Below are positions 1 through 11,856 of a stretch of DNA of 64,000 nucleotides, piece by piece (position 1 is the stretch's first letter; each line of letters begins with the position of its first letter). The translations under genes were made by a program, and so were the position numbers. The notes below the pieces were generated by a model. The model ran no database searches, had not been told where the DNA came from, and saw nothing but the letters and a program-made list of their open reading frames with translations. The DNA is from Uranotaenia lowii (lineage: Eukaryota; Arthropoda; Insecta; Diptera; Culicidae). The DNA lies in contig NC_073693.1 in NCBI RefSeq assembly GCF_029784155.1, positions 185,277,802-185,341,801 of the forward strand. Direction: 5' to 3'.

Positions 1-412
1 AAATTCTACTGTTTCTACAAAAAAGCAAACTGATGGATGAAATATGAATCCGATCAATCCGAGCAAAAATGAGTAAAAAGGAACCATTATCACAAAACTG
101 TGTACACAAAAGTTTAAATTGACACAAGTCACGGAGGAATAGGGATGAATAACACGATAGTGTTAAAATCCCAGACAAATAAACAAACAAACAAACAAAC
201 ACAAACCCTGAATCTGACAAGACTTGGCAGTTTAGCTGAACGTCAGCTTGCCACAAAAGAGAAGAAGAAGAAGAAGAAGAATATGATTATTTTTTAGGAA
301 TGCTTCGGGTTTTCTTCGCTATTTTGGAAGTTACCTCGAGCAAACCGAACGCGTTTCATAAGATTTTTTTTCGCATGGATTATACACTTACTGATGCTTT
401 CCGAGTTGAACC
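1..412. other. No gene seen; two short simple repeats
   Basis: Holds an (ACAA)n run near 180-200 and a (GAA)n run near 262-284. No coding signal or transposon end was recognised. Confidence 0.5.
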
Positions 413-414
413 TA

Positions 415-1613
415 CAGTTGCGTTCAAAAAAGAATGAAATCGCGTGAAGCTGCGCATCCACTTCCAACTTTGACAAGCTGCCATTTCTCTCTCGGTTGAT
501 ATTTTTTCATGAAAATTTCACACAATCTAGTTCAACTACCCAACAAACACTCCACAAAATTTGAAGTCATTACAATGACGGAAAACAAAGATACAGCTAT
601 TCCCGTAAAAAAGGGAAATTTGGAGTTGCTTCACTAAATTTGCTGTATCTTTGACAATTTTCATTGAAAAATCTTCAAATTTGGTCCAAAGATGTAAAAA
701 TGTTTGATCTAATATCAGGCCAAGTTTCGTCGAAATCGATGAACGTGATCAAAAATGGTGCCGGGTTGAAAATAAGGTTCATTATCGGCCAGCAGACGAT
801 TTCATTCTTTTTTGGACGGATGTGTATATGGAAAACATCGTAATCCATGTATTATTGGTATTTTCTTTCACAAAACCAAAATTTATCACAAAAAATGTTG
901 TAAATTGCTAAAAACTTCATTCGTACTTTGTTTCGAAAGAGAAAATGTTTCAACAGAGTTCAAAATAAGAAGAACAGAGTTTCAGAAATGACTTGCTAAT
1001 TATACCGATAAACAAATTTGATCCACAATTAAAGCGAATATTCTATTCGCTCTTGTGTTTCAATACCAGTTCTGTTGGAACAATTTCTGTTTCTTCACAA
1101 AGCAAGAATAAAGGTCCTATCAATTTACAACATTCTTTGTGATAATTTTTGGTTTTGTGAAAGAAAATACCAAGAATACATGGATTACGATGTTTTCCAT
1201 ATACACATCCGTCCAAAAAAGAATGAAATCGTCTGCTGGCCGATAATGAACCTTATTTTCAACCCGGCACCATTTTTGATCACGTTCATCGATTTCGACG
1301 AAACTTGGCCTGATATTAGATCAAACATTTTTACATCTTTGGACCAAATTTGAAGATTTTTCAATGAAAATTGTCAAAGATACAGCAAATTTAGTGAAGC
1401 AACTCCAAATTTCCCTTTTTTACGGGAATAGCTGTATCTTTGTTTTCCGTCATTGTAATGACTTCAAATTTTGTGGAGTGTTTGTTGGGTAGTTGAACTA
1501 GATTGTGTGAAATTTTCATGAAAAAATATCAACCGAGAGAGAAATGGCAGCTTGTCAAAGTTGGAAGTGGGTGCGCAGCTTCACGCGATTTCATTCTTTT
1601 TTGAACGCAACTG
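415..1613. mobile_element. TA-flanked foldback element with ~540-bp inverted arms
   Basis: 415 to about 960 is repeated in inverse orientation at about 1075-1613, leaving a short poorly matched centre. The palindrome stops exactly at TA on both sides (413-414 and 1614-1615), as expected for a 2-bp TA target duplication. The ends read CAGTTGCGTTCAAAAAAG. A second version of this end (CACATCCGTCCAAAAAAG) lies inside each arm, so 415-824 and 1204-1613 each look like a complete 410-bp MITE. There is no transposase; the short ORFs in the arms are incidental. Likely a Tc1/mariner-type non-autonomous element. Confidence 0.75.
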
Positions 1614-1615
1614 TA

Positions 1616-1937
1616 TATATAGCGATATACGGTAATCCAATTTTCAATGAAAGAGATAATATCAAGGTTATTAAATGTGCATTGGATCATTACGATCATT
1701 ACACGACAAAAATTATTGGGATGCATAAATTTGAATATTTGAAATAGTTATTTTTTTTAATATTTCTGGATATTAATGTCAGAGAAATATCTGTGTTATT
1801 AAAACATAATAATTTTCATATTTTTTTCATTTCTGAGTGTAAGGTACGGTCCACCTCCATTCCACACAACGCCTCCTGTGCACATTTACATTTAATTCGT
1901 TGATTCTCAATGATCTTGGGCTTCTCACACAACGCAC
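1616..1937. other. Unassigned AT-rich spacer
   Basis: Lies between the foldback element and the U' terminus. CACACAACGC occurs twice near its right end. Nothing else is recognised. Confidence 0.4.
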
Positions 1938-3559
1938 CCCAGCCAACATGAAATCGTAAAAGAAATCATCGTCGAACTCGTATATAGATGCCATTCAAAT
2001 CGGAATCGTAAATATGTACACTTACCATTCGATCATATCGTTTATTTATCGTAGAAGATGCAACATCCCAATGAAATACGACTTAGTTACGATATGTTGG
2101 ATGAAGTCGTATTTAGTTCCACCGATGTCAAATGAAATCTTATAACGATCGTATAAGATTTCTTAAGAAGCATTTTATTGGTACACAAATTACTTTCGAA
2201 TCGAAATCGTAAATAACTTCGAATAAATTCGTAAAGAATACTACGTAAGCGTCGTCTTTCGTATCACGTTATATGTTTACTAGAATGTCACATTAGTAGG
2301 CAAATTAACATCGTGTCTTTCCGATATAGCTACAAATATTATAACAAGTTTAATTATAATCGTATAATCGGTCACTTTACCCACGATATAAATATATTTA
2401 ATGCGATCAAATCAGATTCGTATTAACAGATACTTAGCGTTCGCCCACATCTCATCATGATATTAAAACTTCATCGTGATAAATCGTGTTCAGTGGATGT
2501 GCAATTTTGCGATCGTGCTTGCAATTTAGTATCAGCATTTAAATTTTGTGAAAGTTGACGACTAAAGCGAACAAGCAAACGGATAAAATAAAATAATAAA
2601 GGTAGGTTTTGGAAAAACAACGTTTTACAGAAACCTCACATACATTTTCCTTTCAAAAATAACAGGATTATTCTCCCCTACTAGGCTCAGACTAAAAAAA
2701 ACCCCGCCGGATAATTACCCGGCGATTTGCATGTGACTACTAGTATCAAGGAATGTTCACGGACAGAATTGTGGCCCGGCAAATTCCGCAGTAAACCCGA
2801 AAGAAAGAGGCGTCAAAGATCCTGATGGAGGCATGGAGGCGGTGGCAGTTAGGAAAGTAGCGAGCGGGACAATGCCCGGTTGCGGTACCTACGAAAATAT
2901 AATTAGTGCATTTCAACGTTAGTTATAATAAAAATCAGTTAAAATCATCAATTAATTTTATTTCTTCCTAACGTCGTATTTCAATCACAATATTACACAT
3001 AACATGCTACATAAAGTGGTCCGCAAAATCGTTTTATGATACAAATCGTACATGAGTACATCCCAACTCACATAAAATATCGTTTAAGGAGTCCATCAAA
3101 TGTCAAATTGCATCATATCGTACAAGCTTACAACACACATCTTATAAAATGTGACTTAAGTTGTCAACCGATGCTAAAATCTCTGAACATCGTATAAGAC
3201 TGCAACACATTTCGCATAAAAGGTGACATAAGTCGACATTCCACCCAGCCAACAATTTGGTAGGTATATCAAAAGATATACGTACGTTTATGTCGACACA
3301 AATCATCTTACATGACGTTAGAAAAAAGCATATACCTACCAAAAGTGGAGGCAATATACGTACATGTTTTCGTTATTTTCTTTTTTTACGACATCGACAA
3401 CATCATATGTGATGTCATTTACGATGTTAGAAATACTTTGGTACTTTATGTTGCATTGGCGTCGTTTTATACGTTACATTCAAGGATTCGATTCATGCGC
3501 ATTTACGATGATGGGAGGATTGACAGTTCCATCCACACATTATGCGATGTATGTTTTAC

Positions 3560-3860
3560 CCTATTACGACTTGAAGCGATATGATGATAAATTGGCGATT
3601 TAAGTCACCCTTAATGCGAGGTGTGTTGAACTCTTGTACGACTTGAAGCAATCTGACGATGAATTGGCGATCTAAGTCACCCTTTATGCGAGGTGTGCCG
3701 AACTCTTGTACGACTTGAAGCAATCTGTCGATGGATTGGTGATTTAAGTCACCCTTTATGCGAGATGTTTTGTACTCTTGTATGACTCGAAGCAATCTGA
3801 CGATGGAATGTCGATTTATGTCACCCTTTATGCGAGATGTGTTGCAGTCTTATACGATGT
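3560..3860. repeat. 72-bp tandem repeats inside U
   Basis: A motif ending ACTTGAAGCAATCTG recurs every 72 bp (near 3566, 3638, 3710, 3782), with about four diverging copies. Because 72 is a multiple of three, the minus strand (3556-3795) reads as 24-residue repeats around TPRIKGDL. The same array recurs inverted in U' at about 6226-6430. Most simply a structural repeat of the transposon. Confidence 0.75.
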
Positions 3861-4584
3861 TCAGAGATTTTAACATCGATTGACAACTTAAGTCACATTT
3901 TATGAGATGTGTGTTGTAAGCTTGTACGATATGATGCAATTTGACATTTGATGGACTCTTTAAACGATATTTTATGTGAGTTGGGATGTACTCATGTACG
4001 ATTTGTATCATAAAACGATTCTGCGGACCATTTTATGTAGCATGTTATGTGTAATATTGTGATTGAAATACGACGTTAGGAAGAAATAAAATTAATTGAT
4101 GATTTTAACTGATTTTTATTATAACTAACATTGAAACTACATATATTTTCGTAGGTACCGCAACCGGGCATTGTCCCGCTCGCTACTTTCTTAACTGCCA
4201 CCGCCTCCATGCCTCACTCAGGATCTTTGACGCCTCTTTCTTTCGGATTTACAGCGGAAATTGCCGGGCCACAATTCTGTCCGTGAACATTCCTTGATAC
4301 TCGTAGTATGCACATGCAAATCATCGGGTAATTATCCGGCGGGTTTTTTTTTTTAATCTGAGCCTAGTAGGGGAGAATAATCCTGTTATTTTTTAAAAGA
4401 AAATGTTACTGAGGTTTCTGTCCAACGTTGTTTTTCCAAAACTTACCTTTATTATTTTATTTCATCCGTTTGCTTGTTTGCTTAAGTCGTCAGCTTTCAC
4501 AAAACTCAAATGCTGATACAAAATTGCAAGCACGACGCAAAATTGCACATCCACTGAACACGATTTATCACGACGAAGTTTTAA

Positions 4585-4843
4585 CACAGAGAACAGACAT
4601 ACAAGCTAGCCCACGAAACTTGTGTAAAATTTCCAACGATAGTTTTGAACAATTTTTCTGTTTCTTTTGGCTGGGCCTTTTCGGAAACTGGCCATCTGAA
4701 AATTTGATTTGTAACTTTTGAACGGCACAATAGATTGCACTATTTCAAGTCAATTTCTAACGTATTTTTTGAATGTCAGCATTTGAAATTTTACACACTT
4801 TTTGGAAGATTTTTTGTTCGAGCTTGTACGTCTGTTCTCTGTG
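4585..4843. mobile_element. 259-bp MITE nested in U
   Basis: Ends are CACAGAGAACAGAC and GTCTGTTCTCTGTG, with pairing continuing about 23 bp. GTTTTAA is duplicated on both sides (4578-4584 and 4844-4850). The matching position in U' (near 2465) has the uninterrupted target, giving a clean empty-site control. The 7-bp duplication does not settle the superfamily; an altered 8-bp hAT-type site is possible. Confidence 0.8.
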
Positions 4844-5415
4844 GTTTTAATATCATGATGAGATGTGGGCGAACGCTAAGTATCTGTTAATACGAATCTG
4901 ATTTGATCGCATTAAATATATTTATACCGTGGGTAAAGTGACCGATTATACGATTGTAATTATACTTGTTATAATATTTGTAGCTATATCGGAAAGACAC
5001 GGTGTTAATTTGCCTACTAATGTGACATTCTTCATTCTAGTAAACATACAACGTGATACTAAAGATGATGCTTACGTAGTATTCTTTACGAATTTATTCG
5101 AAGTCATTTACGATTTCGATTCGAAAGTAATTTGTGTACCAATAAAATGCTTCTTAAGAAATCTTATGCGATCGTTATAAGATTTCATTTGACATCGGTG
5201 GAACTAAATACGACTTCATCCAACATATCGTAACTAAGTCGTATTTCATTGGGATGTTGCATCTTCTACGATGAATAAACGATATGGTCGAATGGTAAGT
5301 GTACATATTTACGATTCCGATTTGAGTTGCATCTATAAACGAGTTCGACGATGATTTCTTTTACGATTTCATGTTGGCTGGGCATCTTCAGATTGCTTCG
5401 AGTCATATAAGAGTA

Positions 5416-6222
5416 CACAGCAAATTTTTTTTTGCTGGAAACCAGCAAAATTTTGCTGGTTTTTGTCCCGCTGACTTTCCAGCAAAATTTCCAGCAATTT
5501 CAATTGCTGAAAAAAACAGCAATCGTTAATGCTGGTTTCCAGCTATTCAAATTGCTGGAAAATCAGTAATCCAGATTGCTGGAAACCAGCTATTTCTTTC
5601 AACACAACCGGCAGTATTTAGTATGAAATTTATATTTCAATTCAAATTGAAGTTTAATATTGGCTGCGCATATAATAAGCAATAAGAACAATTATTTTCT
5701 CCCATTTTCAAAAAGGGATTAATTTATTTTCCAAAAAAAACTTTTTTTTTCACAACTTTCTAACACCGGCTCTGGGGTGACCGCTTTGTGCCAAAATGTT
5801 GATCATCCGCCACCTGTAAAAATAGTTTTGATTAGTATCTTCTATGGAATATTCACCTGTGCAATGAAAACTTACCCTTGACTTGATGCCTGGTTGCTAG
5901 AATATAGAGGAAAATAAAATAATTATATTAATTTAACCTTAATTCGTAAAATAGAATCTCACCTTATTTCAGCGTACGAAACAAAAACAAACTCCAAATT
6001 GACAACTCGATTGCTGATTTTCCAGCAAACTGGATCAATTGCTGGAAAGTCCAGCAATTTGAAAACCGATTGCTGATTTTTCAGCAAAAATGACAAGCAC
6101 ATAACCGAATGCTGAAAAATCCAGCAATTCGAAAACCGATTGCTGGTTTCCAGCAAAAATTGGGATTGCTGAACGTTTCCAGCAATTTTTTTTGCTGGAA
6201 ATCGAGGCAAAAATTTACAGTG
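5416..6222. mobile_element. TA-flanked MITE rich in TTGCTGG / CCAGCAA motifs
   Basis: Left end CACAGCAAATTT, right end AAATTTACAGTG, TA on both sides (5414-5415, 6223-6224). The sister element U shows the uninterrupted target near 3775. Many inverted CCAGCAA/TTGCTGG words fill the outer parts. No transposase. The ends resemble those of 19891-20799. Confidence 0.8.
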
Positions 6223-7579
6223 TACAAAACATCTCGCATAAAGGGTGACTTAAATCGCCAATCCATCGACAGATTGCTTCAAGTCGTACAAGAGTTCGGC
6301 ACACCTCGCATAAAGGGTGACTTAGATCGCCAATTCATCGTCAGATTGCTTCAAGTCGTACAAGAGTTCAACACACCTCGCATTAAAGGTGACTTAAATC
6401 GCCAATTTATCATCATATCGCTTCAAATCGTAAAAGGGTAAAACACACATCGCATAAAGTGTGGATGGAACAGTTAATCCTCCCATCATCGTAAATGCGC
6501 ATGAATCGAATCCTTTAATGTAACGTACAAAACGACGCCAATGCGACATAAAGTACCAAAGTATTTCTAACATCGTAAATGACATCACATACACGCAGAG
6601 AAAACTTGGATTTTGATACAATACAAATCTGACTTTGATTAAAAACATTCAGTTTTTTGAATCAAACTCCTGTTTTCTTTGAATCAATGAATTATCGTTC
6701 TGATTCAAATGAATAATTTTTGAAAGAAAGAGTTAATTTTTTGAATTGAATAATTTTGGACTTTGGTTTTAAACAAATTCTTTGATTTAAAAGACATTTT
6801 TTCAATTGCACATTTCTTTTGAAACAAAGTAAATTTTCTTTCAACCAAAGAAAAATGTTTTCAACAGAAAGGAATAATTTCTTTAAATTAAAACTTCAAA
6901 CTTAGAAGATATTTTTTATTGAGCAAGAACCGAATTTCGAATAAAGTTTGGCCGGTTGTGTTGAAAATCAAAACTAGTGAATCAGAGATAGCTATCTAGG
7001 AGGGTTCAGGATAAAGAATGGTAAGTGTATGATAATCCGTTAATCAAAAAGTGAATATAAAAGATTTTATATAAATTTTTGCATTGTTACAGGACCACGG
7101 CTGATTCCGCCCAAATCCAGCGGTCTGATTATCTTCGACCCAATCTTCAGCGAATCACCAGTTGGATGACCACTAAGGGTACGAACACAGTGAGCGCGAA
7201 GCGAACTGCGAAGCGAAATATTCATTCACCGGATGAATTTCGCAAGTTCATTTTTGAAGGCCGGCCACAGTGTACGCGAATTGCGAAGCGGTTCAACACT
7301 GAAAAAAAACCTTCTGTTTTGCAAAAATTAATCACTTGTGAAAAAATCTTTGCAAATTAATTTGCAGAATCAAAACTGTGAGCGAGGGATACGTACCGCG
7401 CCAAAAAAAAATAATCCGCGTTAATTCCGAAAAACCACGTTAACTTCGGAAAACCGCGGAAAAACCTTGCGCGTTCTAGGACCGCGGGGATTATGAAAAG
7501 GAATCTTAAGGTCATGAATTGCCTGGACTTTATGAGTACGTCGGAGAATAGATTTCTTTCTGGTAGAAAAAATCTACCA

Positions 7580-8880
7580 AAACTATGACAAAAATATAAC
7601 AAAATAATGAAAAAAAATTACAATATAATAACAACAAATATTACGAAACGCTGACAAAACTTTGATAGAAATATGACAAAGGTGACACAAATATTACAAT
7701 ATGATAAAAATATACCAAATCTATGATAAATTTGACATTAAAATGGCAAAGCCTTGACCAAATTTTAAAAAAATCTGACAAAAATTAATAAAGTTGACTA
7801 AATAATAACAAAAAATTAACAATAATTTCAAAACTCGAAATAAAAACTTTAACAAATACTTGACAACATTATGGAAAATATGAAAATTGAAATAATAATA
7901 TGAAAAATCAAAATTTACAAATATGACAAAATTTTGCAATAAAATTACATAAATCTGGCGATACTATGAAAAAAATCTTACAAATGTAATAAATATATAT
8001 GTAACAAAGCTATGAAAAAATATGATAAAAATTTAACAAAACAACGATAAGAAAACAAAATTATGACAAACAGTTGACAAAGGTTGTTATAGTACTGTAA
8101 GATTTTTGTCATTTTATTTTAATTTTTGTAATAGTTTTGTCATGTTTTCATTTGTCGTATTTTTGTCATAGTTCTGTCAGATTTTTTGTTCATTTGATTG
8201 TGAGTTTTGTCTTTTTTCGTTCGATTTTAGTCGTTTTAACATCTTCTCTTCATACTGAAAGCAGTGCTGAAAGTCTTACCCAGTACAACTGCATTCGATG
8301 ATTACTCTTGTATTTGAACTCACGGACATTGGCTTAGGAGGGAACTAACTTGCCAACTGAGTTACATTTTTAACATATTCAACATTATGTCATTTTTTTT
8401 TTAATTTTGGGTTTTTGTTTTTTGTCAGATTTTTGTGATTTTATTGTAAATTTGTTGTTATTATTTTGTCATTTTTGTAAATTTGTTGACAAATATTGGT
8501 CCTTATATTAGCTCTGTCAGGTCATATTGTCAAATTTTGATTATAATTTTGCCATACATTATTTTTCTCATTTGTCATAGTTTTGCTGCTATTTCTGTGA
8601 ATTTTTCCTCATATTTTTGTCTAATTTTTTTAAATTTGTCATATTTTTGGCATAATTATTTTACCACATTTATCGTGTTTTATTCAAAGTTTTGTCATTT
8701 GTCTTTATTTCTTTTGTCATATTTTTTAATTTTAGTAATAGTTATTCATATTTTCCCACAGTTTTGTTATATTTTTGTCATTATTACTTTAGTTTTATAA
8801 CACTTGTCATATTTTTGTTTATTCATTTCATGCTTTTTTAAATTTTGTTAAATTTTTGTCAGTAATTTTTCATCAAATTT
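7580..8880. repeat. Degenerate inverted array of TGACAAAAAT-type words
   Basis: From about 7580 to 8080 the plus strand repeats TGACAAAA/TATGACAAAAAT-like words. From about 8090 to 8880 it repeats the complement (TTTTGTCATA). This is an old foldback made of short tandem repeats, like Drosophila FB elements in layout only. A SINE interrupts the right half. Confidence 0.6.
8236..8374 (-). repeat. tRNA-derived SINE
   Basis: On the minus strand, TAACTCAGTTGGC (about 8353-8365) matches a pol III A box and GTGAGTTCAAATAC (about 8311-8325) a B box at tRNA-like spacing. A non-tRNA body follows. The acceptor stem is missing, so it is not a tRNA gene. Confidence 0.55.
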
Positions 8881-8949
8881 TTTATCCCTTTCACTCATTT
8901 CTTATATTTTGGATGGACCATACGATTTTCAGTTCTTTATTGCATTTTG

Positions 8950-9225
8950 AATTAAGCGGGAACCGCCATCTTTTATTTCAAAATGGCGTCGGACAGTCAA
9001 ATTCGACTTCTACTTATTGAGTACTTTCATCCAATACCCATATTGTGGGAGTTTCATCGGCTTTTAGTCACTTCCAGCATTTTAAAGTTGAGTGGAAGGG
9101 GCCATATTGGATTTCAAGATGGCGTCGGATAACAAATTCCAACTTCTATCCGTTCAGCCCCTTCGCCCTATACACATATTGTGGGGCTTCCATGCCACCG
9201 GTCGTTTATTGCCAGTTAGAATTTG
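8950..9225. repeat. Two tandem ~120-bp repeats
   Basis: Two diverged direct copies share ATGGCGTCGGA, a TTCNACTTCTA segment and CATATTGTGGG, near 8960-9065 and 9100-9205. Confidence 0.5.
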
Positions 9226-10266
9226 TTTCAATTGATAAAGACTGAAACCGCGTTTTTTATTCGAAAATCCGCGCTAAAAAACCGTACATTTTTTATTACT
9301 AACACAGAAACGGCAATGATAATTAAATAAAAAAACTTTTGAAAAATATTTTTTTGATAAATCATTTTACGATAAAACATTTCCGAGAGAATATTTTCAG
9401 TGTATGTCCAGATGAACAGAATGAATTCGCGCGATCCAGCCGGGTCTTCGCACGAAAATTCGCTTGCACTGTGGCCGGTCGATGTTTTTTTCAACGTGTT
9501 TCAATGAGAAGCGGTTTTTCGCGCGAATTGGAAATTCGCTTCGCACTTCGCACCGCGCTCACTGTGAATTCGACCTAAATCTAGCAACCGGATTTGCTTC
9601 CGGAAGTGGGGCATTGAGAGCCCCAAGAAGAACGCCCTCAGGCCAAAATGAGGACCGGATGATTCGATTATAGTGAACCAGTGTTTATGTTAAATTTGTG
9701 AATAAAAATGAATTTATGATGCAAATTCTTTCTTTTTACTATCCAAAATCCGTAATAGGAACTTCGGAACAACAGAAAATATTTCTTCCAATTGGAATAA
9801 AAGGAAAATGGTTCAATGAACCAATCCTTTCAAATCTAAATCTGAATTACATTGCAGCAAACGAAAACAACTTTGCATCAAATGAAACTATTTTTTGTTT
9901 CAAAGCATTAAGATTTTAATTCAAAGATTTTTCAAAAGAAAAATTCTTTGAAACAAAGGAAAATGCCTTTGAACCAAAGGAATTTTTATTTATCCCAAAA
10001 TCAAAGGAAAAAATCCTTTGTTTTTACGGCACTTTCCTTTGAAATAAAAAATCTTTTTTCTGCGTGTATGATGTTGTCGATGTCGTAAACCAGAAAATAA
10101 CGAAAACATGTACGTATATTGCCTCCACTTTTGGTAGGTATATGCTTTTTTCTAAAGTCATATACGATGATTTGTGTCGACATAGACGTACGCATATCTT
10201 TTGATATACCTACCAAATTGTTGGCTGGGACTGGTTACAATTTCTCTGTGTTACAATATACTAATA

Positions 10267-11854
10267 CCCAAGTAACAATTTAAGTTTTATACTCATCTGC
10301 AAGCCCGCTATGAAACTTCATTATAAAACAACGTCAAGCTTTATAAACTGCATTAAAACATCTTTAAAACACTTATCAGAGTAAAAAGGCCCACCTACAG
10401 GAGGTTCTGAAGAACAATTTGCAAGTACCTTATAAAACCTCGTCAAGAGCTGATTTCAAATGTCAAATTTTAGTTTGGGTGGAATCTTTTCTGCGTGAAT
10501 GTTTATTTTTTTATCGCAGCGGTTTCATAATTGAATTGATTGAAGAAAAATATTCTGACCAAAAGCATACGAAAAAAGATGGTTCCGTTTCGATAAGAAT
10601 TAAAATACAAGGAAGTAACAATCAACCCAATTGGAATGATCATTTTATCCTTCTAATTGCATAAATTTAATGCGCTTTAAATTTTATCGGGTAGTTTTTC
10701 GAAAAACTTGTGAAAAATACGTGCGCCAGTGTCGTTTTGCAGAATAAAAGACTTGAATTTATAAATTTTTATTTTTAAGTAGCCATAAATTTCTTTAAGA
10801 TGCCTGTGTTGTGTATACATGCATATTTCACTTAAGTTTTGTGCGAATTACGTGTTAATATCAGTTTTTTATGGAATATAATGCTTTTTGTTTTCAATTT
10901 TTCTTCAACATTTTCCATATTTTATCAGAAAATGGCGTATCGTCCCGAACAACTAATTGACTAGCAAATACTGTTTATACGTCCATTTTTTCTGGCGGAA
11001 TGCTGCAATATGAACAGAAACAGGAACAGAACAACAATAACAAAAACCATTTTTTTTCTTTTAAGAGTTCATGATTCCATTAAATAACACAACACAGAAT
11101 GTGATTCACTTTTTTTTATTATCTAATTAATAAGACTCGCTAATTGACACAGCCACGCATCAGCTCCGATGGCCCTAGGATCATTTTCCGGGTATTTTGT
11201 TCGATAAAAAAAACGATCCTCCGGTACACACATTACGTCAAAGCTTACCAATCCAATCCGACGATAGAGGCGGTTTTTTTTTTCTCCAAATGTGATGCTG
11301 AAACATCCGGATTCTGTATGATAGATGACCGGGGCAATTGCACCGAATTGCGGTCAACCGGGCTAGGCAGGGGATGCATAATTCCGGGTATTACCTACAA
11401 CAGTTTGAAAAAAATGTATTAGATACAATGTTTAGCATCATCAAATGGTGAAAAATGTACCTTTCGATTGTTTAAATCGCACGCAAAACTTTCGTTGCCG
11501 TCCAAATTACACTTTGTTGACATTTTTAATGATCTTCTTCTTCTTATGGCTTGTTTGTTTTCATGCCTGACATTTGACGTTTTATGTCATTTTCATACAG
11601 GGTTTTATAGCGAGGTTTTGAAATTGCTTTATAGCGGCCTTCAAAACCGCTATAAACACGGAGGATAAAATATTCTTAAAAATTGATTGAGGTTTTCTGA
11701 ACAGGTTTTATAATCGTTGTGTAGATACCCTGAAGATAGTTTTTGTAATGGTCTTGTCGAAATACGCTTTACAGCTACCAAGACTTTTGCAAATTCGTTA
11801 TAAAACTTCCACATTTTCCTATAAAACCATTATGAGTTTAAAATGTTGCTTGGG
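10267..11854. mobile_element. CCCAAGTAACA-terminated non-autonomous element, 1.6 kb
   Basis: Left end CCCAAGTAACA, right end TGTTGCTTGGG. The outer parts on both sides are rich in TATAAAAC/GTTTTATA. Flanks are TA on the left and AT on the right, so no clean target duplication. The interior ORFs (10419-10664, 11144-11422) look like nothing known. Related by its ends to 12597-14639 and 48782-49976. Confidence 0.6.
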
Positions 11855-11856
11855 AT

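Larger units (their letters stand above)
3244..5382. mobile_element. U: second copy of the same family, inserted inside U' in opposite orientation
   Basis: Ends CCCAGCCAACA and TGTTGGCTGGG, flanked by CA on both sides (3242-3243, 5383-5384). Removing U restores U' to a sequence collinear with the inside of U itself, near 3790-3830. Without the later 259-bp MITE and its duplicated target, U is about 1,873 bp. It carries no transposase. Confidence 0.82.
7177..9575. mobile_element. Harbinger-like non-autonomous element
   Basis: Left end GGGTACGAACACAGTGAGCG, right end CGCTCACTGTGAATTCGACC, flanked by TAA on both sides (7174-7176, 9576-9578). The inverted ends extend into GCGAAGCGAA-rich DNA. 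A 3-bp TAA duplication with GG-starting ends fits PIF/Harbinger. No transposase or DDE ORF is present. The interior is a large degenerate inverted repeat, a SINE and a short tandem repeat. Confidence 0.65.
6592..10066. mobile_element. 3.5-kb TA-flanked element with CACGCAGA ends
   Basis: Left end CACGCAGAGAAAAC, right end TTTTTTCTGCGTG, TA on both sides (6590-6591, 10067-10068). U shows the uninterrupted target near 3410. The outer ~500 bp on each side carry many TTTGAAACAAAGG/CTTTGATTC-like words in both orientations. No transposase; much of the length is the nested element 7177-9575. Tc1/mariner-like by target site only. Confidence 0.78.
1938..10229. mobile_element. U': CCCAGCCAACA-terminated transposon, split by nested insertions
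   Basis: The left end CCCAGCCAACA is at 1938 and the inverted right end TGTTGGCTGGG finishes at 10229. AC flanks both sides (1936-1937, 10230-10231), a 2-bp target duplication. Its own sequence is 1938-3243 plus 5385-10229 minus two later insertions (5416-6222, 6592-10066), leaving about 1.87 kb. That equals the sister element U (3244-5382) without its MITE, read on the opposite strand. The sequence is rich in TACGA/TCGTA words and has a 72-bp tandem repeat. No transposase, so non-autonomous; superfamily not recognised. Confidence 0.8.
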
